This document shows positions 1 through 10,211 of a DNA stretch of 64,000 nt, one piece after another (within the stretch, counting starts at the first letter, position 1; every line of letters begins with the position of its first letter). The stretch is from NCBI GenBank assembly GCA_032358255.1, contig JAULBX010000892.1:62001-126000 (forward strand), in the 5' to 3' direction. The position numbers and the translations under genes were made by a program. The DNA is from Heterotrichella gracilis (lineage: Eukaryota; Sar; Xanthophyceae; Tribonematales; Xanthonemataceae). Below the pieces are notes generated by a model. It searched no databases. It had not been told where the DNA came from and saw nothing but the letters and a program-made list of their open reading frames with translations.

Positions 1-681
1 AAAAAACATTGCTCAAGAATATGCAGCAGCAACAAACTGTCACACAATGATAAGCAAGTGGTTGTTTTCAGCACTGGTCACATGTTATCAAGTATCTGTT
101 GTGGAGTGTGCCGGCAATACGCGTCTCTAACTAGCCACACAAACAACTCCTTGCACAATCCGACACGCCACCGACCTCACACGCTGACACCCAAACCCAG
201 CACTGATTCTGCCAATTGTTTGCAACCTCACCCCGCGCTTTATGCACCTCAATCTGTCCCCACCCGTGCCTGGAAAACCCTAAACCCTAGAGCAGCATTC
301 TCCAGCCCATCAGCTGCCACCCTACCCCCCTTGCCAGGTACACCCTAAACCCCAGGGTTTTCATCGCTTTGCAAACCCTCGCATGTCATGAGATGCCTCC
401 CTCGCCCGTCAAACCCCCGCAGCCTCCACACCCCATACAGTGCACCGCCGCGCACGGCTCCTACACGCTATCCCCGATTTCATGCACGGCGGCCTGCCTG
501 GAACAGGAAATCCTGGGATTCCGTCAGCCTCCGCTGCCTGCTGTTGAGCTGCAGCCACCAGGTTGCAGCTGGCTTGCACCAAGATTACCAAGGAGCACGC
601 TGCATGGGAGAGAGCATAGCCTTGGCTTGCAACAAGATAGTCAAGGATCACGGTGGGTGTGTGGGAGGAAACTCAGCCCTG
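1..681. repeat. 3' flank of GT49 with decayed copy of its last exon
   Basis: No separate gene is visible here. Positions about 442-570 look like a diverged direct copy of the terminal GT49 exon (real copy about 736-870). Both share the runs that read, on the plus strand, as GGCTCstacacgc, GCCTGGAACAGG and CGCTGCCTGCTsTTGAGCTGCAGC. The copy no longer encodes the exon cleanly. Short telomere-like CCCTAAACCC runs occur at about 278-290 and 340-356. I infer duplication of the gene end followed by decay. Confidence 0.6.
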
Positions 682-3600
682 TTAGCTACCCCCCTCCCCT
701 GCCATCCCCTCCACCGGTTCTGAGCTCTCATACACCGCCACGTAGGGCTCGTACACGCGGTCCTCGATTTGCTGCACTATGGCCTGGAACAGGGGGCCTT
801 CCACCTGCTCCCGCTGCCTGCTCTTGAGCTGCAGCTGCAGGTTGCTGTCTGTAGGGTGCGGGTGGTGCACCACGTAGGCGCTGGGGTGCACCTGCAAGGG
901 TGTGAACCGGCATTCAGGGTTCAGGGTTTAGGGTGTGGTCGGTGGGGTGCAGGTGGTCACCACGTAGGCGCTGGGGTGCACTAGAGGGAGCAGAAACGGC
1001 TTTAGGGTTTAAGGTGCAGGGTTTGGGGGTTGCAGGTGGTGCACCACATAGGCACTGGGGTGCAACTGCGTTGAGGAGAACCTCTTTTTAGGGCTGAACC
1101 CGAATGCATGTCCAATGCAAACCCTAAACCCTACCGCTTGTGAACCACACCTAAACGCCAGCTGCTGCTGCACCGCAGGCTGAACACAAACCCTAAACCC
1201 TACTGCGTGCCCCACACAAACCCCAAACCCTGATGCATGTCAACCACACCTAAACGCCAGCTGCTGCTGCGCCGCCCGGCTGACCACATGCACCGCTCAA
1301 TACCCCACCCAGCCACACTGCCTTCACTTTTAATCTACACAAGCTTGTAAAGCTGCTGCTGCACCGCCAGGCTGACCACAAACCCTAAACCCTCCTGCGT
1401 GCCCCAAAGCAAACCCTAATCCCTAATGAACGTGAACCACACCTTGAACGTCAGCTTCTGCTGCACCGCAGGCTGAACACAAACCCTAAACCCTACTGCG
1501 TGCCCCACACAAACCCTAGACCCTACCGCATGTCAACCACACCTTGAACATCAGCTGCTGCTGCGCCGCCCGGCTGACCACATGCACCGCTCAATACCCC
1601 ACCCAGCCACACTGCCTTCACTTTTAATCTACACAAGCTTGTAAAGCCGCTGCTGCACCGCCAGGCTGACCACAAACCCTAAACCCTCCTGCGTGCCCCA
1701 AAGCAAACCCTAAACCCTAATGAACGTGAACCACACCTTCAACGCCAGCTGCTGCTGCACCGCCAGGCTGAACACAAACCCTAAACCCTCCTGCGTGCCC
1801 CACACAAACCCTACACCCTAATGAACGTGAACCACACCTTGAACGTCAGCTGCTGCTGCACCGCCAGGCTGAACACATGCACCACCCGATGCACAATCCA
1901 GCCCCGGATGCGCTCGTCGAAGCGGGGCAGCGCGCTGCGCAGGCCCATGAAGAAGGGCTCGTACTGCACAAGGAAAGACATTGTTTAGGGTTTGGGTCTT
2001 AGGGTTTAAGGTTTAAGATTCAGGGTTTGGCGTGTTGCATGGGCGGGGAGGGACACTGGATAGGGTCTAAGGATTAGGGTGGAGGGTTTGGTGTGCTGCG
2101 CAGGCCAATGAAGAAGGGCTGTTTTTCCTCCCCTCTGACATTTTCCACTTCCCCCCCAGTTCCAAAGAGGGAGAATACGGCTGCCGCTGCGTCCATAGGC
2201 TGTGGACGGTTATCAATCCTTCAGTGTTATATTGCATCAAATCCACATTACATCGTCGCCATTATATTACATCACATCCGCAACGTACCAGTGGAATACT
2301 CTTTACAAAACATCATCACCATCACATTACATGATGTAATATACTGCGATGTAAATTACATCCCATCCGTGACGTACCAGCGGCTGGGCCCCATAGGTGA
2401 CAGTGTAAGGGTCCTTGCTGTCGCGCCACCTGAAGTAGTCGGTGCGCATTTGGTATGCCCTAGTGAAGGGTTTCACCCGCGCCACCATCAGCAGCCCCAC
2501 CACCACCTTCTTGCCGCCTGCAGATGGAGCAAAATTTGTAAATAGAAGGGAATATTGCCAAGCGGGATTATGTGACAAAGTCAACTATACCCTGGCGGTA
2601 ATCCTTTGCGGATTTACAGAGCCAAACTCCATGCTAGGAGGGGCGGGGGGAGAGTAGTCTGTGCCCATTTGGTATGCCCTAGGGAAGGGTTTCACCCAGG
2701 CCACCATGAGCAGCCCCACTACCTTCTTCCCGCCTGCAGGAGTATTTAAGAAAGACATTTAAATTCTGGGGCATACCAGCAAATCCTACTGCACTTAGAA
2801 TACAAGCAACTAATCAGTATTTAGGGATCATTAGGGGTTGAGTGTAGGGTTTTAGGGCACAAGGGACACCCTGGAGTGACAAGACCGTCACACACTCACC
2901 TGTCCGCGCCTGTTCGAAGGTGCGCACTTTGTTCCTGTAGTTCTTCCCCATCACATCAAATGCAGGCAGGACCAGCAGCGATCGGTCTTTGACCAAGTCG
3001 TGGATCGATGCAACGGCCTCGTCGGTCGCAAGCGATTCACCAAACTCCGCATCGGCTACAAAGTCCACATCCAAATGCAGCAGCAGCTGCAATGGGAATC
3101 AACACATGAGACTGTCATGCAAAGAGGCACTTACATCATGATGAGTATGGCTATTGTCCAGTATGCACTTGTATTGCACCACAAACTGTATGAAAAGTAT
3201 CCCTGTATCTATGGTGATCACCATGCACAACCCTGTGAGTGGTTTCACACACTGCACGGGCTGCAAAGTCCACATCCAAATGCAGCAGCAGCTGCAACAA
3301 CAGTGTCAAAAAGGCTCAGATGAGTAAAACAGGCAAAGCAGCACGAGAAGCAATTTTTAATTGTCTGTGCAGGGAGGTAGAATAGTGCATTAAAAGCAAT
3401 TTAAATTGTCTGTGCAGGGAGGTAGAATAGAGCATTAAAAGCAATTTTTAATTGTCTGTGCAGGGAGGTAGAATAGAGCAGGGACCATGAATCATGCTGC
3501 ATCTGTCAGAGGTTTGAGGTCCATCACATGCATGCAGTCCACTCCACCTCTGTGTGCGCCAGGTCCGCCGCCTTGTTGCGCAGCGAGTCAGGGTTTAGAG

Positions 3601-6600
3601 TTTTACGGTGTAGGGAGTATAGTTAAGGGAGTAGGGTTTAGGGCCCACCCCACCTCTGTTTGCGCCAGGTCGGCTGCCTTGTTGCGCAGCGAGTTTAGGG
3701 TATAGGGATTAGGGTTTACTGTATACGGCGTAGGGTTCAGGGATTAGGGTTTAGGGCCCGCCCCACCTCTGTTTGCGCCAGGTCCGCCGCCTTGTTGCGC
3801 AGCGAGATTAGGGTTAAAAGATATAGGTACAGGGATTAGCGATTAGGGTTTACCGTTTAGGGTTTAGGGTCCGGCCCACCTCTGTTTGCGCCAGGTCGGC
3901 CGCCTTGTTGCGCAGCGAGTTAATTGGGTACAGGCTCCACATGTCCATGTCCAAGGAGGTGTGCCCTAGCTCCTCGGAATACAGCGCCAGATCCAAATTG
4001 CACTGGCCTGATGCAGCGTAAAATTCAAGGTAAGTGCCAGGATGGGTGCTTGTATGGGGGCACACATCCAATTGGACCAACAGGGTGTATAGGTGGACTG
4101 CTGCGTTTACAACTTGAGGAGGATTTGGAAGATGTTCAGGCAGGTGTGGCCCAGCTCCTCAGGATACAGCGCCAGGTCAAGGTTGCACTGGCCTGATGCA
4201 GCGCAAAATTGAAGGTTAGGTCCAGGATGGAGGCATGTGTGCTTGTAAGGGTGTACAACATGCTTCGAGCCAGGCGCATGCTAGCGATTGGACCAACAGT
4301 GTTTATATTCAAATTTATGCATTCCTGCATGTACAATTTTGGAAGATATTGGGAGGTGTCCATGTTCAAGGGGGTGTGCCCTAGCGCCAAGTCAAGGTTG
4401 CACCGACCTAGTGTAGCAAAAAAACATGCAGGTAAGAGCCAGGATGGGTTTGAGCCAGGGTGAATGCAAGCGTGCTTCGAGCAGGGCATGCTAGTGATTA
4501 TACCAACAAAGTTTACAAGTGAAATGCTGCATCTTTAAACTTGGATGTCCATGCCCAGGGGGAGGTGGCCCAGCTCCTCGGGATACAGCGCCAGGTCAAG
4601 GTTGCACAGCCCTGGTGTGGCAGGAGACTGTGAGGATGCGGTGCGGTAATGGGGTGGATTATGCAAATGAATTTCATTTCTGAGTTCTTAAAGAAGTGGA
4701 AAAGTCAGACAGCCCCAAGCTAAGTATGACGACCCCTGATCCCCTACGCCAACCCTAAACCCTACTTAAGCTGTCACGTGGGGCTCCCTGAAGTGGAGCA
4801 AGGGGCAGAAATGAAACCAGAAATGAAATCAGAAATGAAATCAGAAATGAAATCGGATCGACGAGTTCTCACAGGGGACCCCGTACACTCATCAATGTGT
4901 GCCTTGAGGAAAACAGCACCAGGTCTATGGCGCTCTGGCCCAGTGTGGCAGGTCACAATGCGGGTTAGAGCCAGGGTGTGCTTATGCATGTTTCGAAGTT
5001 AACCTACGTTGGTGCAGAGCAATTATTTGCAGCCTGCACCTACCGCAGTGGTTGGCGAGCTTGTGGACAGTGTGCATCTCCCTAAACCCTAAACCCTGAA
5101 CGCTTACAGTTGGGTCACAGACGCAACTGCACCTACCGCGGTTGTTGGCGCGCTTGTGGAAGGTGTGTAGCTTCTCCTTTATTTGCTGGATGCTGGCTCC
5201 GTCGAACTGGGGGAAGTTCGGGGTGTGCGTGGCGTTGCCATGCATTGGCAGATACACCACGGCTGACACGGGCCCCCCCCAGGACTTGCAGTGTATCAGC
5301 AGCATGTACAGCCTGCACAAGGGTTTCAAGGGTTTCAAGGGTTTCAAACTTATTTCTATATGATTTAAGATTGTCCTCTAACTACTTGCTGTCGTTCAAC
5401 AGCATGTACATCCTGTGCAGGGCCTTCAGGATCAAGATTTCAGGGATCCTTGATGGAGATAACATGGTACTTTGCAGGTACACCACGGCTGACACGGCCC
5501 CCCCCAGGACTTGCAGTGTATCAGCAGCATGTACAGCCTGCACAAGGGTTTCAAGGGTTTTGAAGTGAAGTGCTGTGGAGACCTCACACAAGATTCCACG
5601 GTACTTATGCAGAAGAGCTCAAATTGAGGACCAGACACAACACCTTGCACTGCAATAGAAGCGCCAACAATATGACGCTGGCGTGCTTAGGGTGTGCAAC
5701 CCAGGCGCCATTTCGGCCAACTCGCTCACCTGTCTATACTGAGGTGCAGGGTGAGGGTGACTGAGCTCTCTCGCCTGGGCTTCCTCCCTCGCAGCAGGTG
5801 CCTTAGATGCAGTTGGGCAGCATGCTGCTCAAACTGCTTCAGAGACCCCTCCACTTGGGCAGAGGTCAGTGACGAGGTCTGCAGGGGCGCGGTTTGGTTG
5901 ATAATAAGGATTACAAGCATTCCGGCACGTAAACAGATGAGCAGCATAGTACCGGCTACAACCACAATTTACAGCTGCATGCGCAGCTACAGTGCCATTT
6001 GTGCAGCTTTTGCAGGGTTTAGGGTTTAGGGTTTACGATGCCGTGCGTGCCCCAGTGGGGTGCCCCCACCAACAGCGGCCATGCGCCTAGCCCGACCCTA
6101 AACCCAAAACCCTAGCCAAACCCTGGGTGCCAAGTGGCAGCCCCATGCAACCTTGCAGCAACCCCCTCCCAAAGGTCCCACCTAGATGCTTGGCTGCTCA
6201 AGGGCACATGGGCAGCCCCCTCCACCATCCCCGAAGGATTTAGGGTTTAGGGTTTAGGCGTACCTGCAGCGCCTCGTCGGCCAGCGAGTGGACAGTATCC
6301 GCTCAGGTGTTTAGGGTTTGAGATTCAGGGTTTAGGGTTTAGGCGCACCTGCAGCGCTTTGTGGGCCAGCGAGTGGACAGTGTCCCGCTCAGGGTTTTAC
6401 GGTTTACGGTTCAGGGTTTAGGGTTTAGGATTTCTAAACGAGCACCTGCAGCGCCTCGTGGGCGAGCGACCGGACAGTGTCCAGCTCAGCATGCAGGGAA
6501 TCATCGTCTGTGTGGCTCTTTTGGTGTGGCTCAGGCACTACGGTCTCGTTGCTTAGGGATGCCCAGGTGTGCCCCTCTTGAGTGCGCCGTTCCTGGGCCA

Positions 6601-6982
6601 ACCTGCGTGTGTGTGGTGTGCCCCTGTGGTGGTGGTGGTGGTGGTGGTGGTGGTGGTGGTGGTGGTGGTGGTGGTGGTGTTTCCATTCACCCTCCTGTGT
6701 AGCAGTCACCAGTTCCTGCAGGAAGGTAGAATGGTGAGCGTGCCTCTCCTGAGTGGTAGACCCGGGTGCAAGGTACAAACTGATGCAACTATGCGATGTG
6801 TGCAGAGCCCCTGCAGTGTGCAGAGAACTACGAGCGTCGGTGATGTGCGCACCAGTGACTGTTGCAGTGACCCTTCTTACCAGGTGTTGGAACAGGGTGG
6901 ACACCAGCACCAGCCTCCACACCACAGGAGGACCCATCACCATGCTGCCCCCCTTGCTCGTCCCCGTTTCACTCCATCGCAA
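682..6982 (-). CDS. GT49 family (LARGE-like) glycosyltransferase
   Basis: The product is predicted to be a Golgi type II membrane glycosyltransferase of family GT49, the family of the beta-1,4-glucuronyltransferase B4GAT1 and the second LARGE domain. Exons on the minus strand are 6982-6446, 5878-5730, 5312-5137, 4007-3880, 3086-2900, 2517-2378, 1963-1838 and 891-682. They join in frame to 550 residues. Exon 1 has a hydrophobic stretch near residues 20-37 that could be the signal anchor, and an 18-residue histidine run. Family motifs appear in order: SIDRLYMLL, SWGGPVSAVVYLP, YPINSLRNKAA, the DXD-type metal site LLHLDVDF, LLVLPAFD, TDYFRW, YEPFF, LPRFDERIRGW and AYVVHHPHP. Acceptor sugar and substrate are unknown. 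Introns are crowded with copies of exon edges and TTTAGGG-like motifs. The start codon is the least certain part. Confidence 0.85.
950..1066 (-). repeat. Two truncated copies of GT49 exon 8 start
   Basis: Positions about 951-981 and 1034-1065 repeat the first ~25-30 bp of the last GT49 exon (891 downward, encoding VHPSAYVVHH), including its edge near the acceptor. They lie in the intron just upstream of the real exon. TTTAGGG-like runs lie between and beside them (about 925-935, 1001-1025). Confidence 0.75.
1140..1790 (-). repeat. Array of about seven copies of GT49 exon 7 3' end
   Basis: The 3' edge of exon 7 (coding for FSLAVQQQLTFK and the GTGTGG donor, real copy 1838-1875) recurs near 1155, 1255, 1355, 1450, 1550, 1655 and 1745. 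Most copies are followed by CAAACCCTAAACCCT. A larger unit of about 300 bp is also duplicated: the stretch beginning at about 1256 is almost identical to that at about 1553 for close to 100 bp. All copies lie inside the intron downstream of the exon. Confidence 0.85.
2653..2740 (-). repeat. Copy of GT49 exon 6 5' part
   Basis: This stretch repeats the 5' half of exon 6 with its acceptor region (real copy about 2440-2522, encoding GGKKVVVGLLMVARVKPF). It sits in the preceding intron. The copy lacks the rest of the exon. Confidence 0.8.
3228..3300 (-). repeat. Copy of GT49 exon 5 start
   Basis: The run reading GCAAAGTCCACATCCAAATG plus the following CAGCAGCAGCTGCAA on the plus strand occurs here and at the real exon 5 start (about 3058-3092). 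It includes the acceptor CAG and the codons for the DXD motif LLHLDVDF. It lies in the upstream intron. Confidence 0.8.
3349..3480. repeat. Tandem repeat, three units of about 50 bp
   Basis: Three near-identical units share AATTGTCTGTGCAGGGAGG followed by TAGAATAG. They lie in GT49 intron 4. The unit contains TGTGCAGG, a splice-acceptor-like word, but I see no coding content. Confidence 0.85.
3535..3810 (-). repeat. Three copies of GT49 exon 4 3' end
   Basis: Copies at about 3538-3590, 3648-3693 and 3762-3808 repeat the end of exon 4 (real end 3880; coding LRNKAADLAQTE) with its GTGGG donor. TTTAGGG and variant runs separate them (for example 3623-3640, 3697-3760). They lie in the intron immediately downstream. 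Confidence 0.85.
4130..4620 (-). repeat. Copies of GT49 exon 4 5' and middle part
   Basis: Stretches at about 4139-4205, 4375-4440 and 4545-4615 repeat the 5' or middle portion of exon 4 (coding QCNLDLALYSEELGHTSLDMD). They lie in the upstream intron. The remnants carry substitutions such as stop codons or lost acceptors. Only the 3880-4007 copy joins both neighbours in frame. Confidence 0.75.
4808..4858. repeat. 12-bp tandem repeat
   Basis: Four units of a GAAATGAAAtCA-type 12-mer lie in GT49 intron 3. They are probably a minisatellite. Confidence 0.9.
5478..5562 (-). repeat. Copy of GT49 exon 3 5' part
   Basis: This stretch is nearly identical to 5258-5340, the first part of exon 3 (coding LYMLLIHCKSWGG), its acceptor and the flanking GGGTTTCAA repeats. 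A more decayed relative lies at about 5388-5430. Both are in the intron upstream of the real exon. Confidence 0.85.
6240..6410 (-). repeat. Two copies of GT49 exon 1 3' end
   Basis: Copies at about 6262-6302 and 6345-6393 repeat the exon 1 end (coding DTVHSLAxEALQ) with a GT donor (GTACGC, GTGCGC). TTTAGGG tracts separate them (6239-6258, 6309-6341, 6413-6430). Each copy keeps the reading frame and a usable-looking donor, so alternative splicing among them cannot be excluded. Confidence 0.85.
6627..6680. repeat. (GGT/CAC)n trinucleotide repeat coding poly-His
   Basis: Eighteen GTG/CAC triplets in a row lie inside GT49 exon 1. On the coding (minus) strand they read as an uninterrupted histidine run. 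The repeat length is divisible by three. Confidence 0.95.
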
Positions 6983-7646
6983 GGCCTGCTGTCAAGTCAT
7001 GCCCGAACGGGTCTAAACAGCCATCCTCGGGTCCAATCCTACATAGTAGGGGAGTGTAAAGCCAGCTCGCAGGTGTCAACACCAGAGCCAGGTTGCCACG
7101 CCGAACACACACACACACACAGGCACACACACACCCACACTCACACACACACACAGAGCTGGGCACGGCCGAGGTGCGTTGCGTGCGATGCATGCATACA
7201 TGGGCATGCGCGTCGACTGCCAGTATCTGACACTGGGCGGTGCGAAGAGCTTGTCAGGAAGGAAGTAGCGCGTTGTAGCGCGGCGGCATCAGCCTGATGA
7301 TCAGGACTCCTAACCTAATTCTACTTTGGTGGCGAACATGTTAAAAGCCTTTTTGGACAAGTCGCCAAGTACCTCACGTACTTGTTAGTCGCCACGTGTA
7401 AAACGAGGCTACACAGGAAACGGGCCGCACGGCTTCTTTGAATACAGATTCATACTCGACTTACAAGTAGTTCGTGGGCTTTGTTGGTGCGTAACGCATC
7501 GCGCACATCTAATATGGTTTTCCTGGGCGGTGTCCGTTTGCATGCATATGCAAGTGCCTGGCGAACCAATTCAAACCACTGTTTTACCACCTCGCCACCG
7601 TTCCCTTACGGGCTGTGTGCACTAGTCGCTCTCTAGAACTTCACAG
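6983..7646. promoter_or_regulatory. Divergent spacer between GT49 and QTRT2
   Basis: This spacer lies between the 5' ends of two divergent genes and probably holds both promoters. A CA/ACACAC microsatellite runs from about 7107 to 7155. The first QTRT2 exon with its ATG must lie in or near here but could not be fixed. Confidence 0.5.
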
Positions 7647-10211
7647 GCCGCCTCCCTCAAGCTGGCATCCTATCGCATTGCGCGTTTGCCGGGCCAGTTT
7701 ATAGGCTTACAGGCCACCCTCGCCCGCATCCATGTGAGCCCCAGAGCCCTCCCAGGACTTGTGCTAGGCGGCGGCAGGCGGGGGCTGGCCCTCTCCGCAT
7801 CGGCCCCGGGCAACGCTCCCATGCTGCAAGTGCACCATGCGGACGGCCAGGCGAGGAGTGGGGTGCTCACTTTCCAGCGGGGACAGCTCAACACTCCGGG
7901 GCTCCTGGTGTACACGAGGAGGGGAGGGGTATTAAACCTCACGCCTGACCTGCTGGAAAGGCTGCGGCCGGAGCTGCAAGCGGTGCAGATGGACGCGATG
8001 CACTTGTGAGTCGAACCCCACATCGCCGCCAACCCCATGCATACATTATGCATGCATACATGCCGAGGGGGCGCCGCTTGCTGTGCAGCCCACTTCCGAT
8101 CCCAAGTCGTTGATTTCAGTTGACTCTCTTTCTCCCCCCGCAGCGTCAAATACCCTTCACCGGACATCCTGCGGGAATATGGCAAGGGCATCCACAAGTT
8201 CACTGCCCTCGAAGAGTACCTCATCGTGGCAACCACCCGCGACCCCACAACCTACGAATACGGGGTGCGCCCAAACGCCGACAAGCACGTCTTTGCAAGC
8301 GTCCACAGTGGCACCTACCCCGTCAGCCCTGCCCTGTACATGGAGATCATCGACGCCATGCAGCCCGATGTGTTTGTGGTGCTCAGCGACGAAATCATGG
8401 CAGATGCGCGGCCCAAACGGTGCGTGGTGTCTGTCAGTCGGACGCTGCGGTGGCTGGATGAGTGCTTAGAGCTGCAGCGGGGCCTGTCGGTGAGCGCCAC
8501 GCCTGTCTTGGCCTCCATCCAGGTAAAGCCTGAAACCCTACACCCTACACCCTAGAACCCTAAAGCCAACCCAGCATCATAGTCAGGCGAGCAGTGCTGA
8601 CGAGTGCTTAGAACTTCAGCGGGGCCTGTCGGTGAGCGCCATGCCTGTGTTGGCCTCCATCCAGGTAAACCCTAAAACCCTAAACCCTACACCCTAGAAC
8701 CCTAAAAGCCATCCCAGCATCATAGTCAGGCGGGCAGTGCTGATGAGTGCTAAGAGCTGCAGCGGTGCCTGTCGGTGAGCGCCACGCCTGTCTTGGCCTC
8801 CATCCAGGTAAACCCTAAAACCCTACACCCTACACCCTAGAACCCTAAAGTCATCTCAGCTTCATAGTCAGGCTAGCACTGTTTTGCGGTCACCCACATA
8901 CTGCAACGTACCAACCCTAAACGCATTTGCACATGTGATATGTTGTAGCTGGGTGCATTTTGAAACCCTTGTACCCTGTAGACACACACAGGGGGATGGG
9001 TCCCCTGAGCAGCGCAAGCGGTGCGCTTTAGAAGCGATGACCCCAACTTTTATACCCTAAACCCTTATACCCTACAGGGCGGCGGGTCACCCGATCAGCG
9101 CAAGCGCTGCGCATCCGAGGCCGCCAAGCGCCCCGTAGCTGGATTCATGATCAGCGGTCTGGGGACCGGGGAATCCCCGGGACAGCGTTCGGAGCTCATG
9201 GGTGTGGTGATTTCGCAGCTGCCGGCTTCCCTCCCCCGTTTCGTCACCGGTCTCGGCACCCCTGAGGAGATCCTGCATGCTGTGGGGCAGGGGGTGGATG
9301 TGTTTGACAGCGGATATATTGAGAGCGCCACCAGTCAGGGGTATGCACTCACCTTCCCGCTCCACCCGGAGAGCCATGTGAGCAGCCAAGATGCGCCCGC
9401 GTCCTCGGAAACCCCAGACTCTCCACACAGCCCACCAGGAAGCCAAGGGAAGGAAAGAGGTGAGGCTCAGCCCGGTCCATCCAACGGCCATGTGGGGGTG
9501 AATGGACACGTCAGCACGCCGGGAGTGGAGCTGGTGGGATCTGATGACTCCAAGATCAACCTGTGGGCTGAGGGGTACACGTGGGATCAGGGTCCTCTGC
9601 TTGAGGGCTGCCCCTGCTTCACATGCCAGCACTACACCAGGGGCTATGTGCACCACCTCCTGCAGGTCAGTAGCACTGCCTAGTATGCTTTTGCAAGTAT
9701 TGCTAGTTCTTGGGGACTTCAGTTGCACTTACCATGAGATGCATCCACCAATCGATGGTTCCATCCCAACTGGGGGCTAGTGCATAGTTGATATGCAGCT
9801 TTACTCACGCCCTTGATTTTCTGTTGGTGTGTGCTCGGAAACCCTAAACCTTGAACCCTAAACCCGCATCAGGCTGCTGCTGGTGCGCGAAGGGCCACGA
9901 GCAGCTTGCCACCGCCCTTCTACTGTAATGTGCACAGGGCCTTGAAACCTCAAACCCTAAACCTAAATGTATTTGGTGCGCGCAGCGCCAGACCTGCTTG
10001 CCGCCGTCGTCATATATGCCAGAGCTCTTAGATGCTAAACCCTAAACATTGCTTGCCCTTGCAGGGCCACGAGCTGCTTGCGACTGTGCTGCTTGAGATG
10101 CACAACACGCACCACTACCTGGAGTTCTTCAAGGCCATCAGGGGGAGCATACAGGAGGGCAGGTTTGAGCAGTACAAGCGGGCTTTCCTGGCGAGGAAGG
10201 CACTGGTGTAA
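7647..10211 (+). CDS. QTRT2: Queuine tRNA-ribosyltransferase accessory subunit 2 (5' incomplete)
   Basis: QTRT2 is the non-catalytic partner of TGT (QTRT1). The heterodimer exchanges guanine-34 for queuine in tRNAs with GUN anticodons. Supported exons are about 7647-8005, 8144-8522, 9078-9665 and 10065-10211, joining in frame to about 490 residues. Recognisable segments are LNTPGLLVYTRRGGVLNLTPDLL near the N terminus, HSGTYPVSP, SGLGTGES, FVTGLGTPEEILHAVGQGVDVFDSGY, and the zinc site CPCFTCQHYTRGYVHHLL (Cys-Cys-Cys-His). The end resembles QTRT2 (HNTHHYLEFFKAIR). An extra low-complexity Ser/Pro-rich insert lies near 9380-9530. No in-frame ATG exists between the upstream stop at 7623 and the conserved region, so a short first exon upstream is inferred. 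Introns 2 and 3 carry copies of neighbouring exon edges. Confidence 0.92.
8590..9035 (+). repeat. Copies of QTRT2 exon 2 end and exon 3 start
   Basis: The last ~65 bp of exon 2 with its GTAAA donor (real copy 8458-8525) recur at about 8599-8667 and 8746-8812. Each is followed by CCCTAAAACCCTA-type runs. Near 8985-9030 a copy of the exon 3 start (GATCAGCGCAAGCGcTGCGC in the real exon) is preceded by an acceptor-like ACACAG. All lie in intron 2. Confidence 0.9.
9870..10020 (+). repeat. Two copies of QTRT2 exon 4 start
   Basis: About 9900-9932 and 9978-10012 resemble the acceptor edge of exon 4 (real 10057-10090, GCAGGGCCACGAGCTGCTTGC). They lie in intron 3, separated by CCCTAAACC-type words. 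Confidence 0.75.

Noticed and set aside
1140-1800. CRISPR-like array of repeats and spacers
   Set aside because: The genome is eukaryotic, repeats are decayed copies of a neighbouring exon end, and spacers are telomere-like words.
5382-5450. Alternative GT49 exon ending LHRMYMLLNDSK
   Set aside because: It runs into a stop codon and lacks a donor; it is better explained as a decayed copy of exon 3's start.
1-6430. A chromosome end (telomere or subtelomere), suggested by many CCCTAAA words
   Set aside because: Runs are only 1-4 degenerate heptamers, occur in both orientations, sit inside introns of conserved genes and recur up to 60 kb.
6569-7297. Long plus-strand open frame with a poly-Val stretch
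   Set aside because: It is the antisense of the His-coding repeat in GT49 exon 1 and has no family motif.
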